Shown here: positions 43,202-52,558 of the stretch, piece after piece | Numbering within the stretch: the stretch's first letter is position 1 | Layout: each line of letters begins with the position of its first letter | Origin: Shimia haliotis | Lineage (GTDB): Bacteria; Pseudomonadota; Alphaproteobacteria; Rhodobacterales; Rhodobacteraceae | Direction: 5' to 3' | DNA: 64,000 nucleotides | NCBI RefSeq assembly: GCF_900114415.1 | Contig: NZ_FOSZ01000004.1 | Span: 310,001-374,000 of the forward strand | Made by a program: the position numbers and the translations under genes | Notes under the pieces: generated by a model | What the model was told of the DNA's origin: nothing | The model's database searches: none | The model's input: only the letters and a program-made list of their open reading frames with translations

Positions 43202-45693
43202 GCGATAACGACGGTAAAAAAACCCTGGGTCTGCGCGGTGGCAACCGCCCTGGTAACGTGAAGCAGAGCTTCAGCCACGGGCGCACCAAAAACGTTGTGG
43301 TGGAAACCAAGCGTAAACGCGTGGTTGTGCCCAAACCAGGTGCGGCCAAACCGGGTGCTGCATCGGGTAAAATTGCGGGTGATCCCTCGCGGCGTCCGGC
43401 GGGCATTTCCGATGCGGAAATGGAGCGCCGTATGAAGGCATTGCAGGCCGCAAAGGCCCGCGAAGCCGAAGAGGCTGCGAAGCGCGAAGCTGAAGAAAAG
43501 AAACGCGCCGAGGCGCGTGAGCGCCGCCGTCAAGAAGCGGAAGCCAAAGAGCGCGAACAGCGCGAGGCCGAAGAGAAGGCCCGTAAAAAGGCCGAAGACG
43601 AAGAGCGCAAGAAGAAGGAGGTCGAAGAGGCCGCCAAACGTGCAGCTGCCGAAGCTGCTGCTCCTGCGCCCGCCGCCGCGGCACCTCAGGGTCGTGGCGC
43701 TCCGAACCACAAGGCTGCACCGGCGCCGACGCCTCGCAAGGCCGACCGTGAACGCGAACAGCGCAACACGCGCGGCAAAGGTCGAGACGATGGCCGCCGT
43801 TCCGGCAAGCTGACACTTGGTCAGGCAACCGGAGGCGAAGGCAACCGTCACCGTTCGATGGCTGCGATGAAACGTAAGCAGGAACGTGCCCGTCAAAAAG
43901 CGATGGGTGGCACGGTCGAGCGCGAAAAGGTTGTACGCGATGTTCAGCTGCCCGAGGCGATCCTCGTCTCCGAGCTGGCCAACCGTATGGCCGAGCGGGT
44001 GGGTGAAGTTGTGAAAGCGCTCATGAACATGGGTATGATGGTCACACAGAACCAGACGATCGACGCCGATACTGCGGAACTGATCATCGAAGAGTTCGGC
44101 CACAAGGTCGTCCGCGTTTCCGACGCTGACGTAGAAGACGTGATTGCCGAAGTTGAAGACAAAGAAGAAGACCTGAAGCCGCGTCCGCCCGTGATCACCA
44201 TCATGGGCCACGTTGACCACGGCAAAACGTCTTTGTTGGATGCGATCCGCGACGCACGTGTTGTGGCTGGCGAAGCTGGCGGGATCACACAGCACATCGG
44301 TGCATATCAGGTGAAAACCGAAGGTGGTGCCGTTCTGTCGTTCCTCGACACCCCGGGCCACGCGGCGTTTACTTCGATGCGCTCTCGCGGTGCTCAGGTG
44401 ACCGATATTGTTGTTCTGGTTGTGGCGGCGGATGACTCGGTCATGCCGCAGACGATTGAGGCCATCAACCACGCTAAGGCAGCCGGAGTGCCGATGATCG
44501 TCGCGATCAACAAGATGGACCGTCCGGCGGCTGATCCCCAGAAAGTGCGCGCAGAGCTTTTGCAGCATGAGGTGATCGTCGAGGCGATGTCCGGTGACGT
44601 GCAGGATGTTGAAGTCTCCGCACACACTGGCCAAGGTCTGGATGAACTGCTCGAAGCCATTGCGCTTCAGGCGGAAATTCTTGAACTGAAAGCCAACCCC
44701 GATCGCGCGGCACAGGGTGCCGTGATTGAAGCACAGTTGGATGTGGGTCGTGGTCCAGTTGCCACCGTTCTGGTGCAGACAGGCACGCTGAAACAAGGCG
44801 ATATCTTCGTTGTGGGTGAGCAGTACGGTAAGGTTCGTGCGCTGATCAACGACAAGGGCGATCGCGTCAAAGAAGCCGGCCCGTCGGTACCTGTAGAGGT
44901 TCTTGGTCTGAACGGCACACCCGAAGCGGGTGACGTTCTGAACGTGACCGAAACCGAAGCGCAGGCGCGTGAAATTGCCGCCTATCGCGAGCAAGCTGCG
45001 AAAGACAAACGTGCTGCGGCCGGTGCTGCAACCACTCTGGAACAGCTGATGCAGAAGGCCAAGGAAGACGAAAACGTCGCCGAGCTGCCAATTCTGGTCA
45101 AAGCCGACGTACAGGGCTCCGCGGAAGCCATCGTTCAGGCGATGGAAAAAATCGGTAACGGCGAAGTGCGTGTGCGTGTTCTACACCATGGCGTAGGCGC
45201 CATCACCGAAAGTGACGTTGGCCTTGCGGAAGCGTCTGGTGCGCCGATCATGGGCTTTAACGTGCGTGCGAACGCATCGGCCCGTAACAGCGCCAACCAG
45301 AAGGGTGTCGAAATCCGCTACTACTCGGTTATCTATGACCTTGTGGATGACGTGAAAGCCGCCGCATCCGGCCTATTGAGCGCGGAAATTCGTGAAAAGT
45401 TCATCGGATATGCCGAAATCAAAGAAGTCTTCAAAGTCACTGGCATTGGCAAGGTTGCCGGCTGTCTGGTCACTGAAGGCGTGGCGCGTCGCTCTGCGGG
45501 CGTCCGCCTGTTGCGCGACAACGTTGTGATCCACGAAGGCACCTTGAAGACACTCAAGCGCTTCAAGGATGAAGTTGCCGAAGTCATCTCGGGTCAGGAA
45601 TGCGGTATGGCGTTTGAAAACTACGACGACATCCGCCCGGCGGACGTGATTGAGATTTTCGAACGCGAAGAAATCACACGGACTCTGGACTAA
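43198..45693 (+). CDS. infB: Translation initiation factor IF-2
   Basis: An 831-residue GTPase that brings initiator tRNA to the 30S subunit. The N-terminal 200 residues are a long, low-complexity Lys/Glu/Ala helix ([20 protein letters not shown]). The GTPase core has G1 GHVDHGKT (about 335-342), G3 DTPGHAAF and G4 NKMD, then beta-barrel domains and the C2 domain with the terminal FERE. The ATG overlaps the previous stop by four bases (ATGA). It ends just before a bidirectional terminator. Confidence 0.97.
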   Translation: MSDNDGKKTLGLRGGNRPGNVKQSFSHGRTKNVVVETKRKRVVVPKPGAAKPGAASGKIAGDPSRRPAGISDAEMERRMKALQAAKAREAEEAAKREAEEKKRAEARERRRQEAEAKEREQREAEEKARKKAEDEERKKKEVEEAAKRAAAEAAAPAPAAAAPQGRGAPNHKAAPAPTPRKADREREQRNTRGKGRDDGRRSGKLTLGQATGGEGNRHRSMAAMKRKQERARQKAMGGTVEREKVVRDVQLPEAILVSELANRMAERVGEVVKALMNMGMMVTQNQTIDADTAELIIEEFGHKVVRVSDADVEDVIAEVEDKEEDLKPRPPVITIMGHVDHGKTSLLDAIRDARVVAGEAGGITQHIGAYQVKTEGGAVLSFLDTPGHAAFTSMRSRGAQVTDIVVLVVAADDSVMPQTIEAINHAKAAGVPMIVAINKMDRPAADPQKVRAELLQHEVIVEAMSGDVQDVEVSAHTGQGLDELLEAIALQAEILELKANPDRAAQGAVIEAQLDVGRGPVATVLVQTGTLKQGDIFVVGEQYGKVRALINDKGDRVKEAGPSVPVEVLGLNGTPEAGDVLNVTETEAQAREIAAYREQAAKDKRAAAGAATTLEQLMQKAKEDENVAELPILVKADVQGSAEAIVQAMEKIGNGEVRVRVLHHGVGAITESDVGLAEASGAPIMGFNVRANASARNSANQKGVEIRYYSVIYDLVDDVKAAASGLLSAEIREKFIGYAEIKEVFKVTGIGKVAGCLVTEGVARRSAGVRLLRDNVVIHEGTLKTLKRFKDEVAEVISGQECGMAFENYDDIRPADVIEIFEREEITRTLD

Positions 45694-45716
45694 GGTTCGA
45701 CCCAACCAAACAGAAA

Positions 45717-45747
45717 AAAGGCCGCCTTTTTCAGGCGGCCTTTCTAT
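45717..45747. terminator. Bidirectional terminator between infB and a small convergent gene
   Basis: An 11-bp stem (AAAGGCCGCCT / AGGCGGCCTTT) with a 5-base loop, A-rich before and T-rich after, so it works for both strands. It is 23 bases after infB. The stop codon of the 45-codon gene on the opposite strand is at 45744-45746, directly against the hairpin. Confidence 0.9.
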
Positions 45748-45881
45748 TTGTTGATCGTTGAGATCGGTTTTCCTGAGAAAATCTTGTCGCCGACCAGAAC
45801 GGAAATCCGTCCGTCGGGCAAGTTTCCGACAAGGGTGCCCTGTATGGACACGCAGCTGCCCACTGTGATGGTGCGTAACAT
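45744..45881 (-). CDS. 45-residue conserved-looking small protein
   Basis: An ATG with GGGGA about eight bases upstream opens a 45-codon frame ending in TAG against the infB terminator. The product begins MLRTITVGSCVSIQGTLVG, continues with NLPDGRISVLVGDKIFSGKP, and has a compact beta-strand pattern with no signal or transmembrane helix. I recall similar 40-45-residue proteins (an RTITVGS..S.QG start and a DGRI.V.VGD middle) in Rhodobacteraceae, without known function; this memory needs a search. Two other frames over the same DNA give longer but compositionally poor products. Confidence 0.65.
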   Translation of the reverse strand: MLRTITVGSCVSIQGTLVGNLPDGRISVLVGDKIFSGKPISTINK

Positions 45882-46045
45882 GCCAATGTCCCCAGATGAT
45901 TGACGGGTGATGTAAGGTGACAGGCATGGAGCCCGCGAGTTGACCGCCCCATGTCTTCATTTCTAGCAAAAATGTAGCACGACGCGCGGGAGGGTTTCAT
46001 CCCACCGGCTCAAATCACAGGGAAATGAGCGAAATACCGCGAAAC

Positions 46046-46444
46046 CTAGACCCAGTCGCGTATCATCGGGATCAACGGCAGGTCTGCGGGTGGCATTTCG
46101 TAGTCCCGTAGGTTTTCAGGCCGGACCCACTTCAAAACCTGTCCCTCGCGCGCGATTGGTGTGCCTTCCCATTTTCGACACGCAAATAGCGGCATCAACA
46201 AATGGAAATCATCGTAGTTGTGCGAAGCAAAAGTGAGCGGGGCAAGGCAGCTTTGCCACGTGTTGATGCCGAGCTCTTCCTCCAGTTCACGGATCAAGGC
46301 GACCTCGGGTGTTTCGCCGGACTCGACTTTACCACCGGGGAATTCCCACATTCCAGCCATGGATTTACCCTGCGGGCGTTGTGCCAAAAGGATACGCCCA
46401 TCAACGTCGATTAGACACACAGCAGAAACAAGAATAGTTTTCAC
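46046..46444 (-). CDS. mutT: 8-oxo-dGTP diphosphatase (MutT-type NUDIX)
   Basis: A 132-residue NUDIX hydrolase with a complete box: GGKVESGETPEVALIRELEE followed by ELG. The preceding MAGMWEFPGG and the RPQGKSM motif are as in MutT, which removes oxidised dGTP from the nucleotide pool. The start is a GTG that overlaps the argJ stop (GTGA), giving the expected MutT length; the frame is open 18 codons further. Last gene of ppiC-argJ-mutT. Confidence 0.9.
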   Translation of the reverse strand: MKTILVSAVCLIDVDGRILLAQRPQGKSMAGMWEFPGGKVESGETPEVALIRELEEELGINTWQSCLAPLTFASHNYDDFHLLMPLFACRKWEGTPIAREGQVLKWVRPENLRDYEMPPADLPLIPMIRDWV

Positions 46445-47667
46445 GAGCGATAGTCCGCATTGATAGTGATGTAGCCATGGGTCAAATCGCAGGTCCAAAC
46501 GGTGCTGCTGCTTTCTCCCAAGCCCAGATCGACAGTGATTTGAATTGATGCGTTCTGCATATAGGCCGCGCCGGCGTCTTCGGTATAGTCAGGCGAAACC
46601 CAACCGGCCTCTGCGACAAGGATATCGCCAAATCGAATGGTCAAAAGGTCCCGATCAGCTGCCGCGCCGGATTTGCCGATCGCCATCACGATCCGGCCCC
46701 AGTTTGGGTCTTCGCCTGCGATGGCGGTTTTCACCAGCGGCGAATTTGCGATAGCCAAAGCATGCGTGCGGGCATCTGCCTCGGTTGCGGCTCCGGTGAC
46801 AGAAACTTCGACAAACTTGGTTGCGCCTTCTCCGTCTCGCACCACCTGATGGGCCAGATCAAGCATCACTGCGTGCAGGCAGGCTTTGAAGTCAGCGTCA
46901 TTGGTCACATCGACGCCGCTTTGGCCAGTGGCCGCCAGCAGTAACGTGTCCGACGTCGATGTGTCGCTGTCGACGGTGATGCTGTTGAACGTTCTTTCGT
47001 TCAGCTCAGACAGCATGGCCTGAAGCGGGGCGCGGTCAATTTTGGCATCCGTGAAGATGTAAACCAGCATGGTCGCCATATCCGGTGCAATCATGCCGGA
47101 CCCTTTGGCGATGCCGGCGATTTTTACGTCTCCGTTGGATGTGGAAATCGTCCGCGTGGATCCCTTGGCAAAGGTGTCAGTTGTGCGGATCGCCTCTGCG
47201 GCTCCCGCCATCCCATCCGCGCTTAGCCGTTCTGAAAGATCGGACAGTTTGGCAGTGATACGATCGTGCGGCAGGGGTTCACCAATCACACCGGTCGAAC
47301 TTGAAAACACCCGCGTTTCTGGCAAACCGAGTGTTTCGGCCACAGCGTTGGTCACTGCCTTGGTGGAGTGAACGCCGTTCTTGCCGGTAAACGCATTGGC
47401 ATTGCCGGCATTCACCAAAATGGCAGCGCCCAAATCGCTGTCGTCACCAATTTTATCCTGACAATCCAATACGGCGGCTGAACGCGTTGCAGATTTGGTG
47501 AACACCCCTGTCACAACTGTTCCCGGTGCGAGGTGCGCAAGCATCACGTCCATGCGACCGGCATACTTCACACCAGCTTCAACGCTTGCGAAACGGGCGC
47601 CAGCAATCTCCGGCAAATCAGGAAAGGCTTTTGGGGCGAGCGGAGAGACGTGTTCGATGGAGGCCAT
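46441..47667 (-). CDS. argJ: Bifunctional glutamate N-acetyltransferase / amino-acid acetyltransferase
   Basis: A 408-residue Ntn-type enzyme that recycles the acetyl group in arginine synthesis (ornithine acetyltransferase, and possibly N-acetylglutamate synthase). It is made as a precursor that cleaves itself before the conserved Thr in KGSGMIAPDMATMLVYIFTD (the A-T bond), giving alpha and beta chains. Other hallmarks are SSTGVIGEPL and EDPNWGRI. Cytoplasmic. It starts three bases after the ppiC stop and overlaps mutT. Confidence 0.95.
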   Translation of the reverse strand: MASIEHVSPLAPKAFPDLPEIAGARFASVEAGVKYAGRMDVMLAHLAPGTVVTGVFTKSATRSAAVLDCQDKIGDDSDLGAAILVNAGNANAFTGKNGVHSTKAVTNAVAETLGLPETRVFSSSTGVIGEPLPHDRITAKLSDLSERLSADGMAGAAEAIRTTDTFAKGSTRTISTSNGDVKIAGIAKGSGMIAPDMATMLVYIFTDAKIDRAPLQAMLSELNERTFNSITVDSDTSTSDTLLLAATGQSGVDVTNDADFKACLHAVMLDLAHQVVRDGEGATKFVEVSVTGAATEADARTHALAIANSPLVKTAIAGEDPNWGRIVMAIGKSGAAADRDLLTIRFGDILVAEAGWVSPDYTEDAGAAYMQNASIQITVDLGLGESSSTVWTCDLTHGYITINADYRS

Positions 47668-47669
47668 GA

Positions 47670-48539
47670 TCAGTCCTGTGTCACCTGGCCGCCGATCAAG
47701 TCAGCGCGGCGGATGATTTCAGGGCTCATGTTGGCGGCTTCGGTTTTTACGATGTCGGCGCCTGCGGTCAAATCCGCGATATAGGCGCGCGCAGCTTCTT
47801 CTTGTGCCTTGTTCAGGAGTTCTCCGCGAGTTTCTTCAAAAGAGGGGGCCTGAACCTGACGGGTGTCGTTGAGCTTGATGACATGCCAGCCAAATTGGGT
47901 CTGAACCGGTGCAGAAACGGCCCCAACAGCCATATCAATCACCGCAGCTTCGAACGGCTGCACCATTTGACCCTTGCCAAACCAGCCCAAGGCGCCGCCG
48001 GACGGGCCGGACGGACCAGTGGATTTGGCCTGCGCCAATTCCGCAAAATCCGCACCACCTTCGAGTTCCTGCACCAAAGCAAGCGCCTCTTCTTCAGTGT
48101 TCACCAAAATGTGGCTGGCGTTGTATTCCGATTCATCAGCCAGATGCGCGAACTGCTCATCATAAAGTGCCTGCAGTTCCTCGTCGGAGATCTCGCTAAC
48201 GGACATGAAGTTTTCGAGAGCCTCATTCGCCTGAAGTGCCCGCTTTTCGTTCTCAAGCGTGAGTTCGATTTTGCGGGAAACCTCTCCGTCCAGCGTGGCG
48301 GCAAGGGCTGTTTGCTGAATCAACTGATCGAGGATGCTATCAAAAAGAACATCGTCCCCAAGCTCTTTGTATTGATCCGGAAGTGCCTCGCGGACAGCGA
48401 TGACCATGCCCAGGGTGATGTCTGACCCGTCCACAGTTACCAGGACTGTGTTCGCGCTGGGCGACTCTTCGGCGACAACTGGAGCAGCAACGAGAAGAGC
48501 AACCGCACCGGCACGCAGGAAATTGAGGGTTTTAGACAT
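47670..48539 (-). CDS. Periplasmic parvulin-type peptidyl-prolyl isomerase
   Basis: A 289-residue exported foldase with a signal peptide (ALLVAAPVVA, cleavage near residue 23). An N-terminal SurA-like helical region (about 35-135) is followed by a rotamase domain: SEYNASHILVNTEEEA, GPSGGALGWFGKGQMVQPFE and QTQFGWHVIKL. It would speed cis-trans proline isomerisation and aid outer-membrane protein folding. The ATG at MSKTLNF is chosen to put the signal peptide at the N-terminus. First gene of an operon with argJ and mutT, divergent from secA. Confidence 0.9.
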   Translation of the reverse strand: MSKTLNFLRAGAVALLVAAPVVAEESPSANTVLVTVDGSDITLGMVIAVREALPDQYKELGDDVLFDSILDQLIQQTALAATLDGEVSRKIELTLENEKRALQANEALENFMSVSEISDEELQALYDEQFAHLADESEYNASHILVNTEEEALALVQELEGGADFAELAQAKSTGPSGPSGGALGWFGKGQMVQPFEAAVIDMAVGAVSAPVQTQFGWHVIKLNDTRQVQAPSFEETRGELLNKAQEEAARAYIADLTAGADIVKTEAANMSPEIIRRADLIGGQVTQD

Positions 48540-48577
48540 CGTTTTGTCCTTGGCTAGGGCCGCGTGGGTCCGCGGCG

Positions 48578-48606
48578 TTGACACTGTATACTACGCCCCT
48601 TACATC
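48578..48606 (+). promoter_or_regulatory. Possible sigma-70-type promoter for secA
   Basis: A perfect TTGACA is followed after exactly 17 bases by TACATC, a moderate -10 match. It lies 106 bases upstream of the secA ATG in the region between divergent ppiC and secA. The -10 is weak, so this is tentative. Confidence 0.35.
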
Positions 48607-48711
48607 GCTTTGAGGCTGAGGCAAACGCCTGTTTCCTCTCTTGTATGAGGGTGGCGGCAGGACAGCAACCAATGTGCCTCGCACGAATGCGTCAACGAAG
48701 GACACGACATA

Positions 48712-51423
48712 ATGCTCGGATTTGGAAAAATCGCCCGAAAGGTGTTCGGAACGCCGAACGACCGCAAGATCAAGGCGACGCGTCCACTCGTTGAAAAAAT
48801 CAACGCACTGGAGCCGGAATTCGAGAAGCTCTCCGACGACGAGATCAAGGCGAAGACCACGGAACTGTCCGAGCGGGCCAAAGGTGGCGAGTCGCTGGAC
48901 GCCCTCCTGCCGGAGGCCTTTGCCAACTGTCGCGAGGCGGCAAAACGAGCGCTGGGATTGCGCGCTTTTGATGTGCAATTGATGGGCGGCATCTTTTTGC
49001 ACGAAGGCAATATCTCGGAAATGAAGACCGGCGAAGGTAAAACCCTCGTTGCGACCTTCCCCGCCTATCTGAATGCGCTGACCGGCAAGGGTGTCCACGT
49101 CGTAACCGTGAATGACTATCTTGCAAAACGTGACGCTGAGTGGATGAGTAACGTTTTCGGCGCTCTGGGTATGACCACCGGTGTTGTGTACCCGCAGCAG
49201 GCCGAAGATGAAAAACGCGCCGCTTACGCATGTGATGTGACCTATGCCACCAACAACGAGCTGGGTTTTGACTATCTGCGCGACAACATGAAGTCTGAAC
49301 TCAAGGACATGAGCCAGCGCGACCACAACTTTGCGATTGTGGACGAGGTCGACTCGATCCTTATTGACGAAGCCCGGACACCGCTGATTATCTCTGGCCC
49401 CGCGCAGGACCGGACCGAGCTTTATGTCGCGATCGACAAGCTGATTCCGGACGTTCAGGATGATCATTTCGAACTGGACGAAAAGACGCGAAACGTGACG
49501 TTCACCGACGAAGGAAATGAATTCCTTGAGGAGCAGTTGCAGGCGCGAGGATTGTTGCCCGAAGAGCAGAGCCTCTATGATCCGGAAAGCACAACCATCG
49601 TGCACCACATCAACCAAGGTCTGCGGGCGCACAAGCTCTTTACCAAGGACAAGGACTATATTGTCCGCGACAGCCAGATCGTTTTGATCGACGAGTTCAC
49701 TGGCCGGATGATGGCCGGGCGCCGCCTGTCGGACGGCTTGCATCAGGCGATCGAGGCCAAAGAAGGCTGTAAGATCCAGCCCGAAAACGTGACGCTCGCA
49801 CAGGTGACGTTTCAGAACTACTTCCGGCTCTATGACAAGCTTGGTGGTATGACCGGCACAGCAGCGACAGAGGCCGAGGAATTTTCTGAGATTTATGGTC
49901 TTGGTGTGGTTGAAGTGCCAACCAACCGCGACATCGCCCGCAAAGATGAAGACGATGCCGTTTATCGCACGGCGAATGAAAAATTTGCGGCGATTGTCAA
50001 AACCATCAAGGAAGCGCACGAAAAAGGTCAGCCGATCCTTGTGGGCACCACGTCTATTGAGAAATCGGAATTCCTGTCAGGCCTGCTTGATCAAGCGGGT
50101 GTGACGCATAGTGTTTTGAACGCACGCCAGCATGAGCAAGAGGCGCAAATTGTTGCTGATGCGGGCAAACTGGGGGCGGTGACAATCGCGACCAACATGG
50201 CCGGCCGCGGCACTGACATCAAACTGGGCGGCAATGTCGAGTTCAAAATCCTGGAAGCCATTGCGGCCGATCCGGATGGTGACCATGAAAAGCTGCGCAA
50301 TGAGATCGAAGAGTCTCACAAAGCCGACGAGCAAGCCGTAAAAGACGCAGGCGGTCTCTTTGTTTTGGCCACCGAGCGTCACGAAAGCCGTCGCATCGAC
50401 AACCAGTTGCGCGGTCGCTCCGGCCGTCAGGGTGACCCGGGTCGCTCTTCGTTCTTCCTGAGTCTGGAAGATGACTTGATGCGCATTTTTGGCTCTGATC
50501 GGTTGGACAAGGTGCTGTCCTCTCTGGGTATGGAAGAGGGTGAAGCGATCATCCACCCCTGGGTTAACAAGTCGTTGGAGCGCGCCCAAGCGAAGGTGGA
50601 AGGCCGCAACTTTGACATTCGGAAACAGCTTCTGAAATTTGATGACGTCATGAACGATCAGCGTAAGGTGATCTTTGGTCAACGTCGGGAAATCATGGAA
50701 GCCGAGGATATTTCCGAAATTGCACAGGATATGCGTCATGATGTGATCGCCGAGTTGGTGGATCAGTACATGCCTCCGAAAACCTACGCCGATCAGTGGG
50801 ACACCGAAGGTCTTTATGCTGCTGGTATTGAGAAGCTTGGTATCGATGTACCCGTGATGGAGTGGGCGGACGAAGAAGGCGTCGACGACGATGAGATTCG
50901 CGAACGTCTTGAAAAAGCTGCTGATGAGATGATGGCAGCCAAGGCGGTCAGCTTTGGCCCCGAGGCGATGCGCATGATCGAAAAGCAGATTCTGTTGCAA
51001 ACCATCGACACCAAATGGCGTGAGCACCTGTTGACACTGGAACACCTGCGCTCTGTCGTCGGATTCCGGGGATACGCGCAGCGCGACCCACTGAACGAAT
51101 ACAAAAACGAATCGTTCCAGTTGTTTGAGGGAATGCTCGACGGTCTTCGTGAGGATGTAACGGCGACTTTGTCCCGTATTCGCCCAATTTCGGAAGAGGA
51201 GCAGCGCGAGCTGGCGCAGCAGATGGCAGCGCAACAGCAGGCGTCACAGCAGGCCGTGACACCCGCGGCACCGCAAGATGATGACCCCGCTCCGAACCCT
51301 GAAAACGCGTTGGCCGGCTTTGATGAAAATGATCCCACCACATGGGGAAACCCGGGGCGAAATGACAAGTGTCCCTGTGGTTCCGGCAAGAAGTTCAAGC
51401 ACTGCCATGGGCGTCTTGCCTGA
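48712..51423 (+). CDS. secA: Preprotein translocase ATPase SecA
   Basis: A 903-residue motor that drives proteins through SecYEG. Walker A is in [11 protein letters not shown] (about residue 103), [15 protein letters not shown] is motif II, and [14 protein letters not shown] and [11 protein letters not shown] are the helicase-like C-terminal motor motifs. The C-terminal zinc site [14 protein letters not shown] (about 886-899), which binds SecB and lipids, is intact. Full length. Cytoplasmic and membrane-associated. Confidence 0.98.
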   Translation: MLGFGKIARKVFGTPNDRKIKATRPLVEKINALEPEFEKLSDDEIKAKTTELSERAKGGESLDALLPEAFANCREAAKRALGLRAFDVQLMGGIFLHEGNISEMKTGEGKTLVATFPAYLNALTGKGVHVVTVNDYLAKRDAEWMSNVFGALGMTTGVVYPQQAEDEKRAAYACDVTYATNNELGFDYLRDNMKSELKDMSQRDHNFAIVDEVDSILIDEARTPLIISGPAQDRTELYVAIDKLIPDVQDDHFELDEKTRNVTFTDEGNEFLEEQLQARGLLPEEQSLYDPESTTIVHHINQGLRAHKLFTKDKDYIVRDSQIVLIDEFTGRMMAGRRLSDGLHQAIEAKEGCKIQPENVTLAQVTFQNYFRLYDKLGGMTGTAATEAEEFSEIYGLGVVEVPTNRDIARKDEDDAVYRTANEKFAAIVKTIKEAHEKGQPILVGTTSIEKSEFLSGLLDQAGVTHSVLNARQHEQEAQIVADAGKLGAVTIATNMAGRGTDIKLGGNVEFKILEAIAADPDGDHEKLRNEIEESHKADEQAVKDAGGLFVLATERHESRRIDNQLRGRSGRQGDPGRSSFFLSLEDDLMRIFGSDRLDKVLSSLGMEEGEAIIHPWVNKSLERAQAKVEGRNFDIRKQLLKFDDVMNDQRKVIFGQRREIMEAEDISEIAQDMRHDVIAELVDQYMPPKTYADQWDTEGLYAAGIEKLGIDVPVMEWADEEGVDDDEIRERLEKAADEMMAAKAVSFGPEAMRMIEKQILLQTIDTKWREHLLTLEHLRSVVGFRGYAQRDPLNEYKNESFQLFEGMLDGLREDVTATLSRIRPISEEEQRELAQQMAAQQQASQQAVTPAAPQDDDPAPNPENALAGFDENDPTTWGNPGRNDKCPCGSGKKFKHCHGRLA

Positions 51424-51448
51424 CCAATTTGCGACAGACTTAATTCAA

Positions 51449-51478
51449 AAGGGCGCCTTACGGGTGCCCTTTTTATTT
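51449..51478 (+). terminator. Rho-independent terminator after secA
   Basis: A 9-bp stem (AAGGGCGCC / GGTGCCCTT, one G-U pair) with loop TTACG is followed by TTTTTA TTTG. It lies 26 bases after the secA stop. Confidence 0.85.
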
Positions 51479-51517
51479 GTGATCTTGGCCTCCGTGTTTG
51501 AGTGACCGGAGATTTTC

Positions 51518-52537
51518 ATGCGCAATCTAAGAAACGTATACCGCCGCTATTCCATGGCGTGTGCAACAGCGACGATCGCCATTTTTATTGGCTTTGTCAT
51601 GGAGCGCACAGAGGCTAGCCAAGCGCCGGTATCCTCGCAACATGACCTGTCTTCGGAACCGTCATTGCCAGTGGTCAAAGCCAGCCTGAGCAGCGGGGTG
51701 CTATCGTCGCCCAAGCATGCCGCTGGGGTTGCCTTGCCCAATATGCCGACAGATCGCTCCAGCGAAGTCAGCTTGCCGGGAGGGCCTGTCTTGGTGGCGG
51801 TCGCAGATGACCTTCCGGTCGGGCTCATTCCCGAAGAAGAAGTCGCGCCGGCGATGGGGTGCGATGTGACACTGGAGGCGGAGTCAACCGCGGGGGCAAT
51901 GGTGCGCCTTGTGATGACTGCGCCCTGTCACACCGGAGCGCGAGTTTCGGTTCATCATGGCAACATGACATTTACCGAAATTGTAGGAGATGACGGGTTC
52001 CTTGAGCTTGTAGTGCCAGCGTTAGCGGTGAACGCGGTATTTGCGGTCATGATGCCCAACGGCGATGGCGCAACAGCTTCGGCCACCGTGGATAGCCTCG
52101 AATTTTACGACCGCACTGTCATCCATTGGATAGGTCAGTCAGGGGTTGAACTTCATGCGCGTGAGTTTGGCGCAGCCTATGGCGAGGACGGCCATGTTTG
52201 GCGGGAAGAGGCTCGGGATATTTCCGTTTTGATTGGTGGCCTCGGTGGTTTCCTGACGCCTTTGGGCAGCGCAGACTTGCCAGATGCCGCCCGTGCGGAG
52301 GTTTATACGTTTCCCAGTCTCACCACATCGCAGTCTGGAAAGATTTCCCTAAGTGTTGAGGCCGAAATTACCGAGGCCAATTGCGGGCGCAGCATTGCCG
52401 TGCAGGCTGAGAAAATCGAAGCTGGAAAAGTGGCCTCGAGTCGCGCCTTGCAGATGGAGATTCCGAGCTGTGACGCAGTGGGGCAATTTCTGGTGTTGAA
52501 AAACCTCGTAGAAGACCTGACAATCGCACAAAAATAA
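51518..52537 (+). CDS. Exported protein of unknown function downstream of secA
   Basis: A 339-residue protein with an N-terminal membrane anchor or signal (residues 10-30, ATATIAIFIGFVM), a low-complexity Ser/Pro-rich spacer to about residue 85, then a beta-rich domain. The segments GCDVTLEAESTAGAMVRLVM and PCHTGARVSVHHGNMTF carry a conserved-looking cysteine pair, and a second pair lies near NCGRSIAV and IPSCDAV. Similar proteins next to secA in Roseobacter genomes are sometimes labelled translocase by position, which is not evidence of function. It is followed 21 bp later by the OmpA-fusion gene, probably in one operon. Confidence 0.65.
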   Translation: MRNLRNVYRRYSMACATATIAIFIGFVMERTEASQAPVSSQHDLSSEPSLPVVKASLSSGVLSSPKHAAGVALPNMPTDRSSEVSLPGGPVLVAVADDLPVGLIPEEEVAPAMGCDVTLEAESTAGAMVRLVMTAPCHTGARVSVHHGNMTFTEIVGDDGFLELVVPALAVNAVFAVMMPNGDGATASATVDSLEFYDRTVIHWIGQSGVELHAREFGAAYGEDGHVWREEARDISVLIGGLGGFLTPLGSADLPDAARAEVYTFPSLTTSQSGKISLSVEAEITEANCGRSIAVQAEKIEAGKVASSRALQMEIPSCDAVGQFLVLKNLVEDLTIAQK

Positions 52538-52558
52538 GCGGCGGTCAGGACCAATCCA

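Noticed and set aside
43021..44994. 657-codon open frame on the minus strand opposite infB and ylxR
   Set aside because: It mirrors the well-supported IF-2 and YlxR genes; its product is compositionally odd (His/Phe/Arg-rich) with no domain, as expected from the antisense frame of G+C-rich genes.
48578..48592. TTGACA closely followed by TATACT as a promoter
   Set aside because: The two boxes are only three bases apart, which cannot be used by one polymerase; the TTGACA with a 17-base spacing to TACATC was listed instead, at low confidence.
48532..50019. 495-codon open frame opposite secA
   Set aside because: Antisense shadow of secA, covering its start and conserved motor motifs; no signals of its own.
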